DNA of 64,000 nucleotides from Alisma plantago-aquatica (GCA_963693085.1 OY856413.1:543204879-543268878); one strand, 5' to 3'; positions 45,443 to 57,730 are shown, counted from the first letter of the stretch. Notes: generated from the letters alone by a model not told the origin. A program made the numbers and translations.

Positions 45443-46990
45443 TGATGATGCATCCCTCATTTAGGGCTTCATCTTGTGTCATTTTCCTCTTTAATCACAT
45501 CTTAACATGTTAGGATGCATATTATTTCCCTTAATAAGTATATTATTGTCAAATGTACATATGCTTGTTCTTTGCATGTTTTTCAGGTACTTGAATCACA
45601 CTTTGGATGAAAGGGGGATAGAAAGGATGATCTTAGGGTTTCTATACCCTCAAATCAGTATATACCATCCCCTAATCTATCCCATGTGGTTAAAAGCTGA
45701 TATAAAGCAAAGAACAACATGAATAAGGATTTTGGAGATGAATTGCACAATAGAGACCTCAAAATGACCCATGGTACATTGCCATGTCTGTGTTACAAAA
45801 GCACCATATCCCAGTTAATTGTTGAAGAAGCTATAACAAGTCATCCACCACGATCGTGACCAACAAACCAACCATGGTGTGCAAAATCTACTATGATCAT
45901 GCCAGCCAAAAAAGTCATGGTGGAAGGCTGCTAAGTGACCAGAATGAAGTAAGTGACCAAGCGCTTCTCCCTTCAAAACGACAGTGCCGACCGTGGCAAC
46001 CACCATAGTTGCGTCACCATCTACCCACCATGGTCGTTGTGCACACTACAGCTGTGTTGCTAGCCTCCCAAAACCCAAACTTACATTAACATTTTCATCC
46101 ATTCCACCTCACCCTTTCCACTCTATCAAGGCCATCATCATCCCATACACCACAACTATGACGGCCAACTATCCTAGTTTACTTGTTCCATTGATTTTTC
46201 TATTCCATCCCACTTAACCATATGCTTCCCTAGACAATATATATCTTGATGGTGGTTGGGAGCTGGAGTTAGCACTTATTGCCACCCATCTTAGCATTCA
46301 TTGATCCATCTACTCTCCCCCACCTACTCTCACTCCATTTTCCATCATCTTCCACCCTAAAACACTAGTTTTTCTAGGATTTTAGCTACTTCCATCCATC
46401 ATCCTATGCCATTCGTCCACCAAGGAGTAAGGGGTACATGTAATTTTAGCTAGAAGTGAAGGAGGAGGACTCTTAACCAAGCATTCATGGCTATCTAGTA
46501 CTCTACTTCTTATTCTTTCTCCATTTCTTTTGTTATAAGTAGCTAAGCCCCTAGGTGGGTTGCTTGGGTTTAAAAATGTGACTTTTATATCATGATAGGG
46601 GAAAGTGATATGTAAACTTTATAAATTCATTTGCTAATGATTATCTTCTACTTGTATCTCATTTCCCATGAATTACTTTGTGATTTATTCTTTAAGTCAC
46701 CTCGGTTTTAGGGGAATATGCTAATATATAGCCATTTTGGGATTTGCTTCTAGGTCCAACTAGTGGATCCCTAGATAGCTATCCATCTTCCTACATATCA
46801 ATCCATTCTCCTATACCTTGGTTGGAAATCAAAATATCTAGTTTATAAGAACATAGTATAATTGGCTTGGAGCTGCCTCAAGGCTAGATGGTAGGTAATG
46901 TGTGGTGTAAAGCATGCATTTACACCCTCCATTACTACCCTTGGCCCCCAATTTTCCTAAGAGCTTCTATCCAAGAAACCTAAAATTTTT
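45443..46990 (+). repeat. Diverged, truncated LTR related to E1
   Basis: Starts TGATGATGCATCCC and follows the E1 LTR from 8073 on: TTTAGGGCTTCATCTTGTG, CTTTGCATGTTTTTCAGG, a motif array (45848-46065), a TATA box (about 46235), GTAGCTAAGCCCCTAG (about 46540) and a TCCAAGAAACCTA block (about 46970). Similarity fades at about 46990, so the U5 end is not defined. No internal region adjoins it. It is a solo or truncated LTR. Confidence 0.7.
45848..46065 (+). repeat. Motif array of the E1-related LTR
   Basis: Boxes occupy the same place as the E1 U3 array but with a different core: ACCACGATCGTGACC (about 45848), ACCATGGTGTGC, CTATGATCATGCC, GCCGACCGTGGC (about 45987), ACCATGGTCGTTGTGC (about 46027) and ACTACAGCTGTGTTGC (about 46045). 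The layout is kept while the core has changed. Confidence 0.6.
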
Positions 46991-47053
46991 AGATATTCTT
47001 TGAGTTTTACCTGATTTCTAATCAAATGAACCTCGCAAGGTTGGATAGGGGCG

Positions 47054-50000
47054 TGTATGGAGTGGGATCCGAGAGGGGATCCACTCCCTACTAAATAAAA
47101 TTAAAAGAAACATCTCATATGCCAAACCCAAAACTAATTTTTTTTGTAAAGGGATGATAATCCAATTTATTCTAAACCAATTTTCAATATACTAAATGTT
47201 GTAGCAGAATATAAAATATCTAACTATTATAATGTTGGAATCACCATCCTTCACTACAAATGGTGATAGATAAGAAAACTAATTGTAGCATAGTATTAGC
47301 AGATGATTATCTAACTACCTTGAATCTATCTCCCCAAGAAGTTTCAGCTACTTTTGAAGTTGTCCTGGTTAAATTTGGTTTTCTTCTCCTTACTCTCTAC
47401 CTAGGGGTTGGAAGCATACCCCACAAGAGAAGATAATGATGGAAATTATCATCATAAAGGTTGGTATTTGCATATTAATCGAGATTTGAGCAATATAAGG
47501 GAAAAATGACATCAAATGTAACACAGCTTCCCATAGAAGAGGAAAATTACTATCCATGTGGATATCAAGAAGAAAACAAGTCAATATATGAAAAAAAGAG
47601 ATTGCTTTCCTTATTCAATATCACAACAAATTATCACAATCTTCAATAGTTGCATGGTGAGTAATAAGCATACTAGAATATACTAAAAAGTAGGATAGGA
47701 ACCCATAAGTATTCTATACTAAAGGAAAGGAGGACTAAATCCTCAGTGCCAAACAAATATAATATTTTACAGGGGAATAAAACCCAATGCATGACAAGGG
47801 AATAAAACCTAGCGCCTAATATTATATGTGGCAGGGGAATAAAACACAATGATTGTTAGGGGAATAAAATACAATGTCTGATATCAAACATGGTAGGGGA
47901 ATAAAGTCCAATACCTATATGACGTCACTACTTCTAGTTATGACTAGACAATTGCACATGCAAATGAGATAGGAAAGATAAAGTATAGTCTAAATCAAAT
48001 AAAGGATGAGATCATCCTATCAAGTGGGGTCAGAGGTCCTATAAACAATAATGTAACAAATTCCATGTTAAGCAGGATCAAAGATCACAACTTGTGATAT
48101 CATGGTTTCAAAATGGAATAAAATGATCAAGTTATAAATAAGATTCCAGTAAGAATATTAAAAATAGTAAGATGATCACAAGATTAGAATCAACATAGAA
48201 TCGTTAACTTGAAATAACTTCTCAGAAGATAGAAGAGAGAGAAGTTGTGTAGGCTAATGTTTCCATAGGATCAAGTGGGAGAGGGAAAATATGTGATTGC
48301 TCAACAAGAGTAATAGGGAATGCAACATACCAAAAATATGTTTGTCAACATATTAAAATCCAAATCTTAGATCCAAGTTAGGGATCCAATGTTTGTAATG
48401 CAAGTGGTTGAGAAAACATCATCATGATATTCCAAGTATTTTACATCTCATCCAAGGGACTTGAATAGAAGGATATGAGGGAAGGTTAGGAGTCATGTTC
48501 TATTGGTCAAGTGATTTCTATGTGTGCCAATGCAATAGAGAGGGTCTATATATAGAACTATTTGTATTGGGTAGCAAGAAACTTTTCTATTTATGTTTGC
48601 TATGGAAAATATGTAACATATATTACAAAAGGAGAAAAGTTAAGCATTATGTAACAAACGATAGGAAAGCATAAAAATGTCATTTCCCTTCCATTTGTTT
48701 ATGTCAATGTTTTGTCATGTATTTCCTTTTTTTTAACAACTTGATCACAAAAATATTGACTACGATGTTTACAATAAAGAAACTTTTATATATCTCATTG
48801 TGTAATTATTTACTCGATGTAAACATGTATAATAATTTAATGTACAACTGTGTAGGTTATACATATTGAATTCCTTTTCTATCCGTCCATTTATGAACCT
48901 CTTATATATACTTATTATTCCTAGTACGAGATAACTTTCCCACAATGTTTCTTTTCTCACTTTATAATTATTGAGAACATGTATAACAATTTTAATTTAA
49001 TGAAATACATCTATTAGTTAATATTAAGTTTGATCTGAATTTCCAAATTTTAGGAAAACATATATATTACAAATGTATTTTATATTAATTTTTTGTAGAG
49101 AAGATATGTTCAAATAAATTTATATATCTCAAATTAATTATTATAGAAATATGAATTTCAAATCAAAAGGGTGAAACATTATGTATCAATCTATTTTCTT
49201 TTTTCCCTTGTTGTTAACAATTTTAAGAGGTAATAGGGAGGTTTACTAAAGAAATCATTTAGTAAAGATCGTTATTATTTCTTATTTTATTTAAGTAATT
49301 GATTATATAATTTGGGAATGTTGACTTATTTCTAAAAAAATATATAATTGAGTTAAAATATTTATTTCCTTTAGGATATGTTAACATGGTTATTTTCATT
49401 TATTTATTGTTTTCAAACATTAATTAGAGAGAATCTGTTCTCTAATTTTTTATCATTTATTAAAACATCTCACATATTCCACATTGTTTCAACTACCTAG
49501 TCACATTGTGCTTGGAAAGTAAATAAATTTTTAGATTTTCCACCATGATAACTTTTACATAGATTTAACATGCATGTACAACATTGTTTCCATTGATGTT
49601 ATACCACAATTTTGTTATTACAACTTCGCTTAAATTATATATGTATAAACCAAAAAAGTTGATTTATACTATTTATTTAATATGTTAGATTTATTTTAAT
49701 AATTAATTTAATATTTTTGACTTTAAGTTACATTCTCTCCTAAGTAAAACTAAGATAGATAAGATTGCTCAATTAATATGAAAATTCACCCATTGATTAG
49801 TTCTGGTATCTATACTTTGAATTTGGGATTTATTTCACTTTTTAAGTCATTAAACATATTATTTAATATTTTGGAATAAAACACGTATTTTAAATTAGGA
49901 TAGTTATTATTGTTTATATAATGTGAAACTTGACACCCAATCTAATTAAGACCCAAGAAACACAAATTTGGAATTATATTTCACTTTTGGGATTCCTTTT

Positions 50001-50544
50001 ATGAGTTCCAACATAATTTTGGTTTTAGGCTCAAGATCATTATATAATTATAATATTACATCACTACTATTATTATTTTAGAGTCCTATTATATTCACAT
50101 TGTTGCCAAAAGATTTTCCTATATAGTTATGCACGAAATTTCATAGTTTTCTTGTTTAACATATTTCGTCCATTAATTCAATATGTATTTAGATAGTGGA
50201 AAATTATCCATATTTGTGGACATGGAAATACCAATTTTTATTCCAAAGAACATTATACCTATTATTAATCATATTTTAGCCATTATTTCCATTTTAGTTA
50301 GCAAAAGAAACATATGTGGATTTACTTAACTGCTAGCACATAATTAAATTATTAGGTTAAAATGACTGTATTATGACATGTGATGTTGGTTATAGAACTT
50401 ATTGTCACATAATATGTGATATGCATTAACAATATTCATGAAGGAAAAACTTCTATACTTGTTTGGTCAAATCTAGAAGATCAATCTTACTAACCTTCTA
50501 ATCATGAAATAGAAAAACATCCTAGATTTAAGTTCATTACAACA
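47054..50544 (-). repeat. E4 3' LTR
   Basis: About 3.49 kb on the minus strand from TGTTGTAATG (50544) to CCATACA (47054). A TATA-like TCTATATATAGA is at 48545-48556, placing R and U5 at lower coordinates. The U3 part (48560-50544) is very AT-rich and I see no CpG motif array there, unlike the other LTRs in this window. No gene is visible. Confidence 0.6.
47770..47915 (-). repeat. E4 short repeat array in R/U5
   Basis: Five copies of GGGGAATAAAACCCAATGC-like units (plus-strand reading) are spaced 25-37 bp apart. The other LTR copy has five at about 51680-51830. They lack CpG and lie downstream of the TATA box. Confidence 0.7.
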
Positions 50545-50946
50545 CTCCACATCTTAAAAGGATTTCATCCTCAAAATCTAAACATACATATACTATGATC
50601 AAATTACTTAATTGGTTTAAACTAATAAGACAACTATTTTTTGTATCGTGGTTACTTATACATATTTTTTTATGAACACTTTTTATGTTGCTCATGCACC
50701 CAATTAACATGTCATATACACCTAGGGTTGAATTTTAGGTCCTTATGATTCTAACCTAGCAACCCTAGGGTTAACATCTCAAAACTAAAGATTTACCTTG
50801 AACAACTTCCCACATATTAGAGGGATAAGGAGGGTAAGTCCGCTAAACTATTGGTACATGCCATATCTTCCCTAGGTAAACATACTAAGGGGGACAACTT
50901 TGAAATATTTACATTAACCAACCTCTAATGGATCAGATATCATACT

Positions 50947-52276
50947 TGTAAGGAGAGAGACCCGAGAGATGATATATTCCCTATTAAATTAAATAGAAGG
51001 AAACAACCCATATGCCAAACACACAATTAATTTTTTTGAAAAGGCATGATAATCCAATTTCTTCGAAAGTATGTTTCAAGATACCAAATGTAGTAGTGGA
51101 ATATAAAATATCTAACTATTATTATGCTTGATATTATCACCATCCTTCACCATGCAGGGTGATACATAAGAAAACTAATTGTTGCATAGGATCAATAGAG
51201 GATTATCTAACTAATTTGAATCTATCTCCCCAAGAAGGTTCAACTACTTTTGAAGTTGTCTTGGTCAAGATTAGTTTTCTCATCCTTGCTCTCTACCTAG
51301 GGGTTGGAAGTGTATCCCACAAGAGATGGAAATGATGGAAATTATTAGCATAAAGGTCAGTATGTGGATATTAAATGAGATTTGAGCAATATAAAGGAAA
51401 AAAGGACAACAAATATAACAAGGCTTCTCATAGAAGAGGAAAAGTTTGATCCAAGTGGATATCAAGAGGAAAGCAAGTTAATAGATGAAAAAAGATAAAT
51501 AATAAAAAAATTCTTGCCTTATGCAATACCACAAAAAATTATCACAATCTTAAATAGTTGCATGGTGAGTAGTAAGCAGACTTGTATATACTAAATGTAC
51601 GGTAGGAACCCATATGTATTCCATACCAAAGGGTAGGAGGACTAAAATCTCAATGCTAATCAAATATAATATTTTGTAGTGGAATAAAACTCAATGCATG
51701 AAAGAAGAATAAAACACAGTGTCTAATATCACATGTTGTAAGGGAATAAAACCTAGTGCCTGAAAGGAAAATAAAACCCAATGCCTGATATCAAACAGGG
51801 AAAGGGAATAAAACCTAGTGCATGTATGGTGTCACTACTTCTGGTTATTACTAGCCACTTACTCATGCTAATAGGGTAGATAAGATAAAGTGTATTCAAG
51901 TGCAAATAAAGGATGAGATCATCCAACTGATATCAAGTGGGTTCAAGGTCCCATAAACAAGAATGTAACAATTTCCACAATTAAAATACATCAAAGATTG
52001 TAACTTGTGGTACGATGGTTTCAACAAGGAATAAAATGGTCAAGATATAAATAACAGTCTAGTGAGAATATCCAACAAAGTAGGATGATTGCAAGCTCAA
52101 AATTGACATATAATCTTTCACATGAAATAAGTTCTTAAGAGAGAGAGAAGTTGTGTAGGCTAATTTGTCCATAGAACCAATAGAGAGAGGGAAAATAGGT
52201 GATTTCTCAACAAGAATAATAGGGAGCAACATACATCAAAGATTTTTGTCCACTTGTTAAAATTCAAATCTTAGAT
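50947..52276 (-). repeat. E4 5' LTR fragment (R-U5 side)
   Basis: Colinear with 47054-48372. Similarity stops at CTTAGAT (52276), where the E5 LTR begins. The missing U3 part, about 2.17 kb, should lie beyond the other end of E5 outside the window. Confidence 0.7.
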
Positions 52277-53235
52277 TGACATGATTTTACCGTGCGTATA
52301 ACACAAGTGCACGTATCAATGTAATATAGGCCTTGTGAGGCCCGAGTGGAACTCAGGGAAACTTAAATTTTAGTAGACTACTACTAACTGGTCGCGATCA
52401 GCTGGCCCAATTGGAAAATTGAGTTTGATTTTGAAAAAGAAAATAAAACAAAAAGAAAGAAAAAGCTAACGATGATTAAATGTTTAGTTTAATCAAATTA
52501 AATGGGAATCCTTAGGATTGTGGTTTCATCGCGGAGTCTCACTGCATGCAAATCTACACAATTAACATAATTTGTTCTCTTTCCCTGATTATGGCCCATA
52601 GTCAGAATTGCTCACTTCCGCGATCCAATTCACTACCTAGTTCTAGGTCAGTTCCACGTCAGTAGTAACTCATACCCTAGGTCTAAGTGCTTGAATTATT
52701 TCTCTGAGTATCCACCATTAATCATACATTACCTTGTCTAAGGAATTTATTGATTAATGTGTTAATTATGCCTTTTCAACCACTAATACTCCATCAGAAG
52801 TAATTAACGGAATTCGAAATTGACTATGGTGATCCAGCATAGTAAATTGCAATGGAAACACGATAACATATCAAGGGAAATTGAGATAAATTATGATAAT
52901 CCATGTAACATTGTCATACAATGATTCCCCGGGCTACTTCCGATCCTAAGGATAGAGGGGATTAGCCTCGCATGTTCAACTCAGTAGTACACATGGAAAA
53001 GGAAGAGAGAAACATGGAGAAACGAATGAAAATATGGTGTAACCCCTGAAACGCAGAAGATCTGGATGATCCTCAGTGCAAGACGCACGTTCTGCAGCCT
53101 TCTGGAGGAAGAATCGTTCGTCTACGGCTCTGGAAATGTCTGGGGTGTAGCTCTGGGCTCCGTTCTTCACTCTCTTCTTCTCCGAGACTTGTGCAACGAG
53201 ATAGAACGTGATACATGGCTTTGGGCCGCCTTTTC

Positions 53236-53245
53236 CTAGGTATAG
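53236..53245 (-). promoter_or_regulatory. E5 LTR TATA-like box
   Basis: On the minus strand CTATACCTAG lies about 75 bp downstream of the hairpin array. It resembles CTATAAATAG in E2 and E6 with two substitutions, so it may be decayed. Confidence 0.4.
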
Positions 53246-53319
53246 GTACCACTTACGACTACAAAAATATCGCAACCGTTTGATCGTGATCGTTCTGAAC
53301 AATTTCCTGATCTGACGGC

Positions 53320-53510
53320 GTCGATACCATCGACGGGGTGTCGATGGTATCGACCCCCTAGGGTACCATCACTTCAATTTCTGGAATCTTCCTGTTGGCA
53401 TCTTGATACTATCAACTAGTGTAGTCGATGGTATCAATTGGATACTTTCCCTCTGGCCAGGTCACTGTTGCCATGTCGATAGCATTGGCATATCCGTCAA
53501 TGGTATCGAC
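53320..53510 (-). repeat. E5 U3 hairpin array (GTCGATACCATCGAC)
   Basis: Three inverted pairs occur. The best is GTCGATACCATCGAC, a 5-bp loop (GGGGT), then GTCGATGGTATCGAC at 53320-53354: 15-bp perfect arms. Diverged pairs lie at about 53403-53438 and 53475-53510. Each arm is itself partly symmetric. Confidence 0.85.
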
Positions 53511-53733
53511 AGGTCCTGGAATGTAAAGTACCTGAAACCAAGAGAAAAACACAAATCAAATCCAAGAAATTTGATAATTCATACGGCGTAAGATAAAATA
53601 AGATAAATTTGATGCATACAATGATTATGGGTTGAAGGAAATGAATCATGCTATTATAGTCACAAAATGACAAATAACAACACAAAACAAGTATAAAATT
53701 AGCCAATAAATGTGACTCAAAATCGCTACATCA

Positions 53734-53748
53734 AACTCCCCTAAGCTT
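53734..53748 (-). other. E5 3' polypurine tract
   Basis: On the minus strand AAGCTTAGGGGAGTT directly precedes the LTR start TGATGTAG. Confidence 0.75.
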
Positions 53749-55247
53749 GAGTCTTGCTCGTCCTCGAGTAACAAAATTTTTAAAATCTGATTGAGAGGGT
53801 CAACTAAAGAACATAATCACAAAATTGATATCTCAATATGATTCCCGCCTACAATTCACATACCGGCCCTTACCAACCATGGAACAATAACTACCCTTCA
53901 TGCGACAATAATCATTCATAAGAAATGTTTACCCCAAGATCAACGAACACTATCCAATAAGGCAGTTAACATAATAGAATCTTCATATTCAGGCTTGGTG
54001 CATCTTGTGATCTTCTATCTACGTTGCTCATTTCCTAACTACCATCTAAATGGAAGCAGATCTCTTGATATACATGAATGAGGAGAATATCATGGGTGGC
54101 CTACCACTTAGAGAAACATGTGGATGGAATGGGTGGATATGGAAGAAAAGGAAGCACATTATAGTCGATCATGCAAAAACAAAAATGAATGATCTATCAT
54201 GATGCAAATGCAAATGATAATGCCCTAATACTACATTTTTCTGTGAAATGATGCATGCACTATCATTCTGTCTCAAAGTGAGATGGAATATCTAAGAAAA
54301 CTACACCATGTGCTTGTTCTTCTTAATATGTGGGTGAGAACATGTTCCTTTCTCCCTCTTATTCATACTTTTTTTCCAAGCCCTCATTTTCATAAATGGT
54401 AATTGATTATTTGTTGGGCTTCATTCTCTTTTACATAACTTGTACATTTGATGCCTTCTTTTTGGAGGGTATGGAACAAGTTCAACACCTTTAATTTTTC
54501 AGAAGAACATACAACATATGATGTATAACTATATGCTCAAAAGATGTGAATACACTTCATTATGACAATTATGCAACTAAATGACATGCACCTAAGGATA
54601 ATGTGCATGTATAACTACTCTATATCTTTCTTTTTCCATTTTTATGCAAAACATGCAAAAATAACTATAATGCATGACATATCTATGTGGAATGCAATCA
54701 AAGAGTGAACGACAATAATGTTCTCCAGTTCTTATGGTGGAGAGTGAATGAAATTGTGGTGGATCAGATCACAAGACTAATTGACAGAACCTTCAGATAA
54801 AATTATATGTCCCTCCTTACTGACTTGTATACCAAATAATCAAGGGGTTTCTCTCTCTCACTTCAAATTAAAGTCACGTTATCATTTGGTTGGTTTAGGC
54901 TCAACATCCATATCAATCCTCTTAACATGAACCATACATATACATAATGATGTTCATATGTTTTTAAGTTGACCTACCCAATGAGTTTCACAAGCAATGT
55001 CCTCAAGTTCTCACAAGACAAACTTACATTTTCTTAAGGATTTTTTTTTCATTAAAAATCATTTTCTCACAAAGCCCCAAGTGAAAACGAGATGACATGC
55101 AATTAAATTAGAATCCACACATTACACTAGATAGTGGATCCTAGAAAATAATAAATCTAGCAATTGAGAAAACTAAGATAAAGAAAGATGAAAATTGCAA
55201 AAACAAATAAAAGATCAAATAAAATAAAGAAAAACTAGATAGAAGCC
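53749..55247 (-). other. E5 3' internal non-coding region
   Basis: AT-rich stretch between two polypurine-like sites. It begins on the minus strand just after the ORF3 tail and ends at the polypurine tract. I see no coding region or structured repeat. Confidence 0.6.
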
Positions 55248-55383
55248 GTTCCAGCACCCCCCTAAGATTGAATTCAACTATGGCCTCATAGTTCAAATCC
55301 ATACTTAAGAGGTGGAACAATGATACCCCTTTTACTGCTCTGGTGGTGGGTGCGGCTGGTACTGCTGGCCACTGGGATCCCAA
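55248..55383 (-). pseudogene. E5 ORF3 tail and internal polypurine-like site
   Basis: A minus-strand frame ends in STWDPSGQQYQPHPPPEQ (about 55332-55383), Gln/Pro-rich like the end of E1 ORF3. It is followed by ATCTTAGGGGGGTGCTGG (minus, about 55248-55265), which resembles the true polypurine tract at 53734-53748. The rest of ORF3 is absent. The E1 order (ORF3, polypurine-like site, about 1.4 kb, polypurine tract, LTR) is the same. Confidence 0.5.
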
Positions 55384-55440
55384 GTAGAAAATTGCCCCTG
55401 AAATTTGATGGAAAGAATTTGTCCTCTTTTATAACCGTGG

Positions 55441-55880
55441 TCAGCACTGCTGACGGTCCATCGATAGTAGCGACAAGGTGTCAATACCATCGACACCGTC
55501 CACGGATACGCATTGTGGACTACTCGATGAAGACTACAGATCATTAACATGTGCGTCGATACCATCGATGTGGCGTCGATAATATTGAAATCTGCATATG
55601 CCTTTGCTCCTCGTGAGGTCTGGTGTTGCTGTCTGCTCTATTGAGGTGTCGATGGTATCGACTTTACTGAGAAAAACAGATCTGAAAATCTTCAGAAATC
55701 TCGCAAACATCGATAATACAGTCGATACTATCGAATCTCGAGCATCTATATGCATGTTCCCTTGTCGATACCATCGACGAGGCCATCGATGGTATCGACC
55801 GAATGAAATTTTCGTAGAATTTTTGTTGTTCCTTTCTCGATACCTGTGACACATATGTCGATAGTATCGATAGGTTCCCA
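55441..55880 (-). repeat. E5 internal hairpin array
   Basis: Five or six inverted pairs share the arms of the U3 array. Examples are GTCGATACCATCGAC, GAGG, then CCATCGATGGTATCGAC (about 55763-55798), and GTCGATACCATCGAT, GTGGC, then GTCGATAATATTGA (about 55556-55589). They lie between the pol junction and the ORF3 tail, as the E1 internal array lies between pol and ORF3. Confidence 0.8.
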
Positions 55881-55999
55881 GTCCTGTACACTCAACAAAC
55901 ACATTAGGGTATCATTTTTATAAACTAAGTGTTAGATTAATGAAAACTACTTAGGAATATGAAAAATAAGGTAAATAAGCATGTACTCTACCAATGGTT

Positions 56000-56859
56000 G
56001 GGTTGCCTCCCAACAAGCGCCCTTCTTTAATGTCTTAGGCTAGATGATATGGAGACCTTAGCTTGGGTTGTCAAGGGATGTCTCTAATAATTCATTTGGC
56101 AATTTGAATTCAACTCTATCATTATCAATCCCTAGCGTCAAGTAGCCTCACCCAATGGCAGTGATTACATTAGTCGTAGCTTGGGACGACCTTCCCAATA
56201 ACATCTCACATCCTTCTAGCCCATTCATGTCCGTTACTACAACGTCAATAGGGAAGATGAATTTGTCAACTTTGACTAGCACATCCTCGCATATACCTTG
56301 CGGCTTCACAATGGATCCATCTGCCAACTCGATTGTCATGGAAGTTGGTGTTGGATTCTTCAATCCCGTCTTTTGAAAAGTGGCAAGTGGCATAAGATTG
56401 ATGCTTGCTCCTGAGTCACACTGTGCCTTTAGAAAATGTTGACCACCTATGGAACATGGGATGTAGAAACATCCTGGATCTTTTCTCTTCTTCGACAACC
56501 TTCCTTGAATTTTAGAACTCACTGTTTCATCAACACATACAACATATGTATCTTTGATCCACCATTTCTTGTTGATGATGTCTTTCATGAATCTTCCATA
56601 TGAAGGAATTTGCTCTATAGCTTACACCAACGGAATGTTGATGTGGAGCTTCCGAAAGATCTCAAGAAATTTCTTGAAGTACCTTTGCTCATTCCTCAGC
56701 TTCAGACTATTCGAGAATGGCATGCTTGACTCCTTTATGTGCTTGTGCAATTGAATATATGTAACTTTAGGAATCTCCTCCCGTAAGCTTACTTCAATGC
56801 CACCTTCTAAGATAGGAATTGGTACATCATATGTGGATGGCATGACTTGTGGTTGCTTC
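56000..56859 (-). pseudogene. E5 gag tail and protease, joined to the post-pol region
   Basis: On the minus strand the gag tail FKKFLEIFRKLHINIPLV precedes a stop (about 56621) and AIEQIPSYGRFMKDI. The protease frame (146 codons, 56148-56588) has FYIPCSIGGQHFLKAQ, the active-site motif CDSGASINLMPL and the block GCEMLLGRSSQATTNV. It runs on to about 56030 and meets GCGCTTGTTGGGAGGCAACC, the sequence normally found after integrase. RT, RNase H and integrase are therefore missing. The upstream end is set by the E6 insertion. Confidence 0.8.
56855..56859 (+). other. E6 target-site duplication, left copy
   Basis: GCTTC before E6, compared with ACTTC at 63900-63904 after it. Four of five bases agree, and the difference is G/A. 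Confidence 0.6.
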
Positions 56860-57169
56860 TGTTGGATCCTAGATGGGTGATTAGATGCTCTAGAGGGGGG
56901 GGTGAATAGAGCTGAAAGCACTTAAACAAAACTCATTAAACCTTCAAAATATATGACAAGATAAGGTTGCTAGATAGCCAATTTGAGTGCAACTAAATCA
57001 TGCATAGCAAGGATAAGAGAGATTGAACATGCACCAATTAGACAAGCTATTTAGAGTGGTTCCACACTTCAAACTAGAAGTGTGTCAGTCCACTTGCCTA
57101 GAGAGGTCAACCTCTAGGACTTCCAAACTATTGTACTCCTATATTCATTAATAAGACATACAATACATG

Positions 57170-57440
57170 ACCAACAAAGGACTTACCTATCCAATACAAA
57201 GAGTCTTCAACCTTACCAAGGACTTACCCACTTTGCAAGGAGTCTTCCGCCTTCTTCCAAGGACTTACCTACTCTTGCACAAGTCTTCAGCCTTGCAGGA
57301 ATTACCCACTCTTCTTGGATCTTCCGCATTTGACTTCACCTTCACTCGGAGAAGCTTCCACCAAGGACTTACCTACTTGAGATTGAGTCTTTTGCCTTCT
57401 CCAAGGACTTACCCACTCTAGCTCCAAGTCTTCTGCCTTG
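57170..57440 (-). repeat. E6 leader repeat containing GTAAGT
   Basis: A degenerate unit of roughly 40-70 bp repeats: plus-strand AAGGACTTACCYACT followed by GAGTCTTCCGCCTT. On the sense (minus) strand each copy reads GGGTAAGTCCTT or AGGTAAGTCCTT, which contains the 5' splice-site consensus GTAAGT. Five good copies lie at about 57178, 57220, 57261, 57364 and 57402, with one decayed at about 57300. The 5' LTR has the same array at about 62606-62876. Confidence 0.75.
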
Positions 57441-57730
57441 ATCTTCACCAAGGGACTCCTTCCCTTGTTCTTCTTCACCCCTCTTGAACAAGAGAGATAA
57501 CTTTCATCTTCATGATTGAAAAAGAGAGATGGGGAGGTGGTGGAAGTGAGAGCCTCACAAGATATACATATAAAACTAGCTCTCTTACAAATCTCCTACT
57601 CACTCTAATGGATGTTGCAAGTGATTAAGCTTAGAGAGAGAGGAGGCTATAGGAAGCACTCAACTATAGAATAGGAACCTCACAAATAGTTTACAATGAA
57701 TGCTCAACCTTGGAATGAAGCCCAGGGGGT

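Larger units (their letters stand above)
47054..52276 (-). mobile_element. E4: LTR element with about 3.5-kb LTRs and almost no internal region
   Basis: 47054-48372 and 50947-52276 are direct repeats. On the minus strand the unit ends at 47054 and 50947 (TCCATACA and TCCTTACA). A degenerate tRNA-iMet primer site (50930-50942, 10 of 13 positions) follows the 50947 end. On the other side, GAGGATGAAATCC (minus, about 50559-50575) and TGTTGTAATG (minus start 50544) look like a chromovirus pol end and LTR start. This gives a 3' LTR of 47054-50544, about 400 bp of internal sequence, and a 5' LTR from 50947 upward, cut at 52276 by E5. The element retains no coding sequence. Confidence 0.6.
52277..53733 (-). 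repeat. E5 3' LTR (1457 bp)
   Basis: On the minus strand it starts TGATGTAGCG at 53733, straight after a polypurine tract, and ends AAAATCATGTCA at 52277. A GTGCACTTGTG block sits near the end, as in the E1 LTR. It contains the U3 hairpin array and a weak TATA box. Confidence 0.78.
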
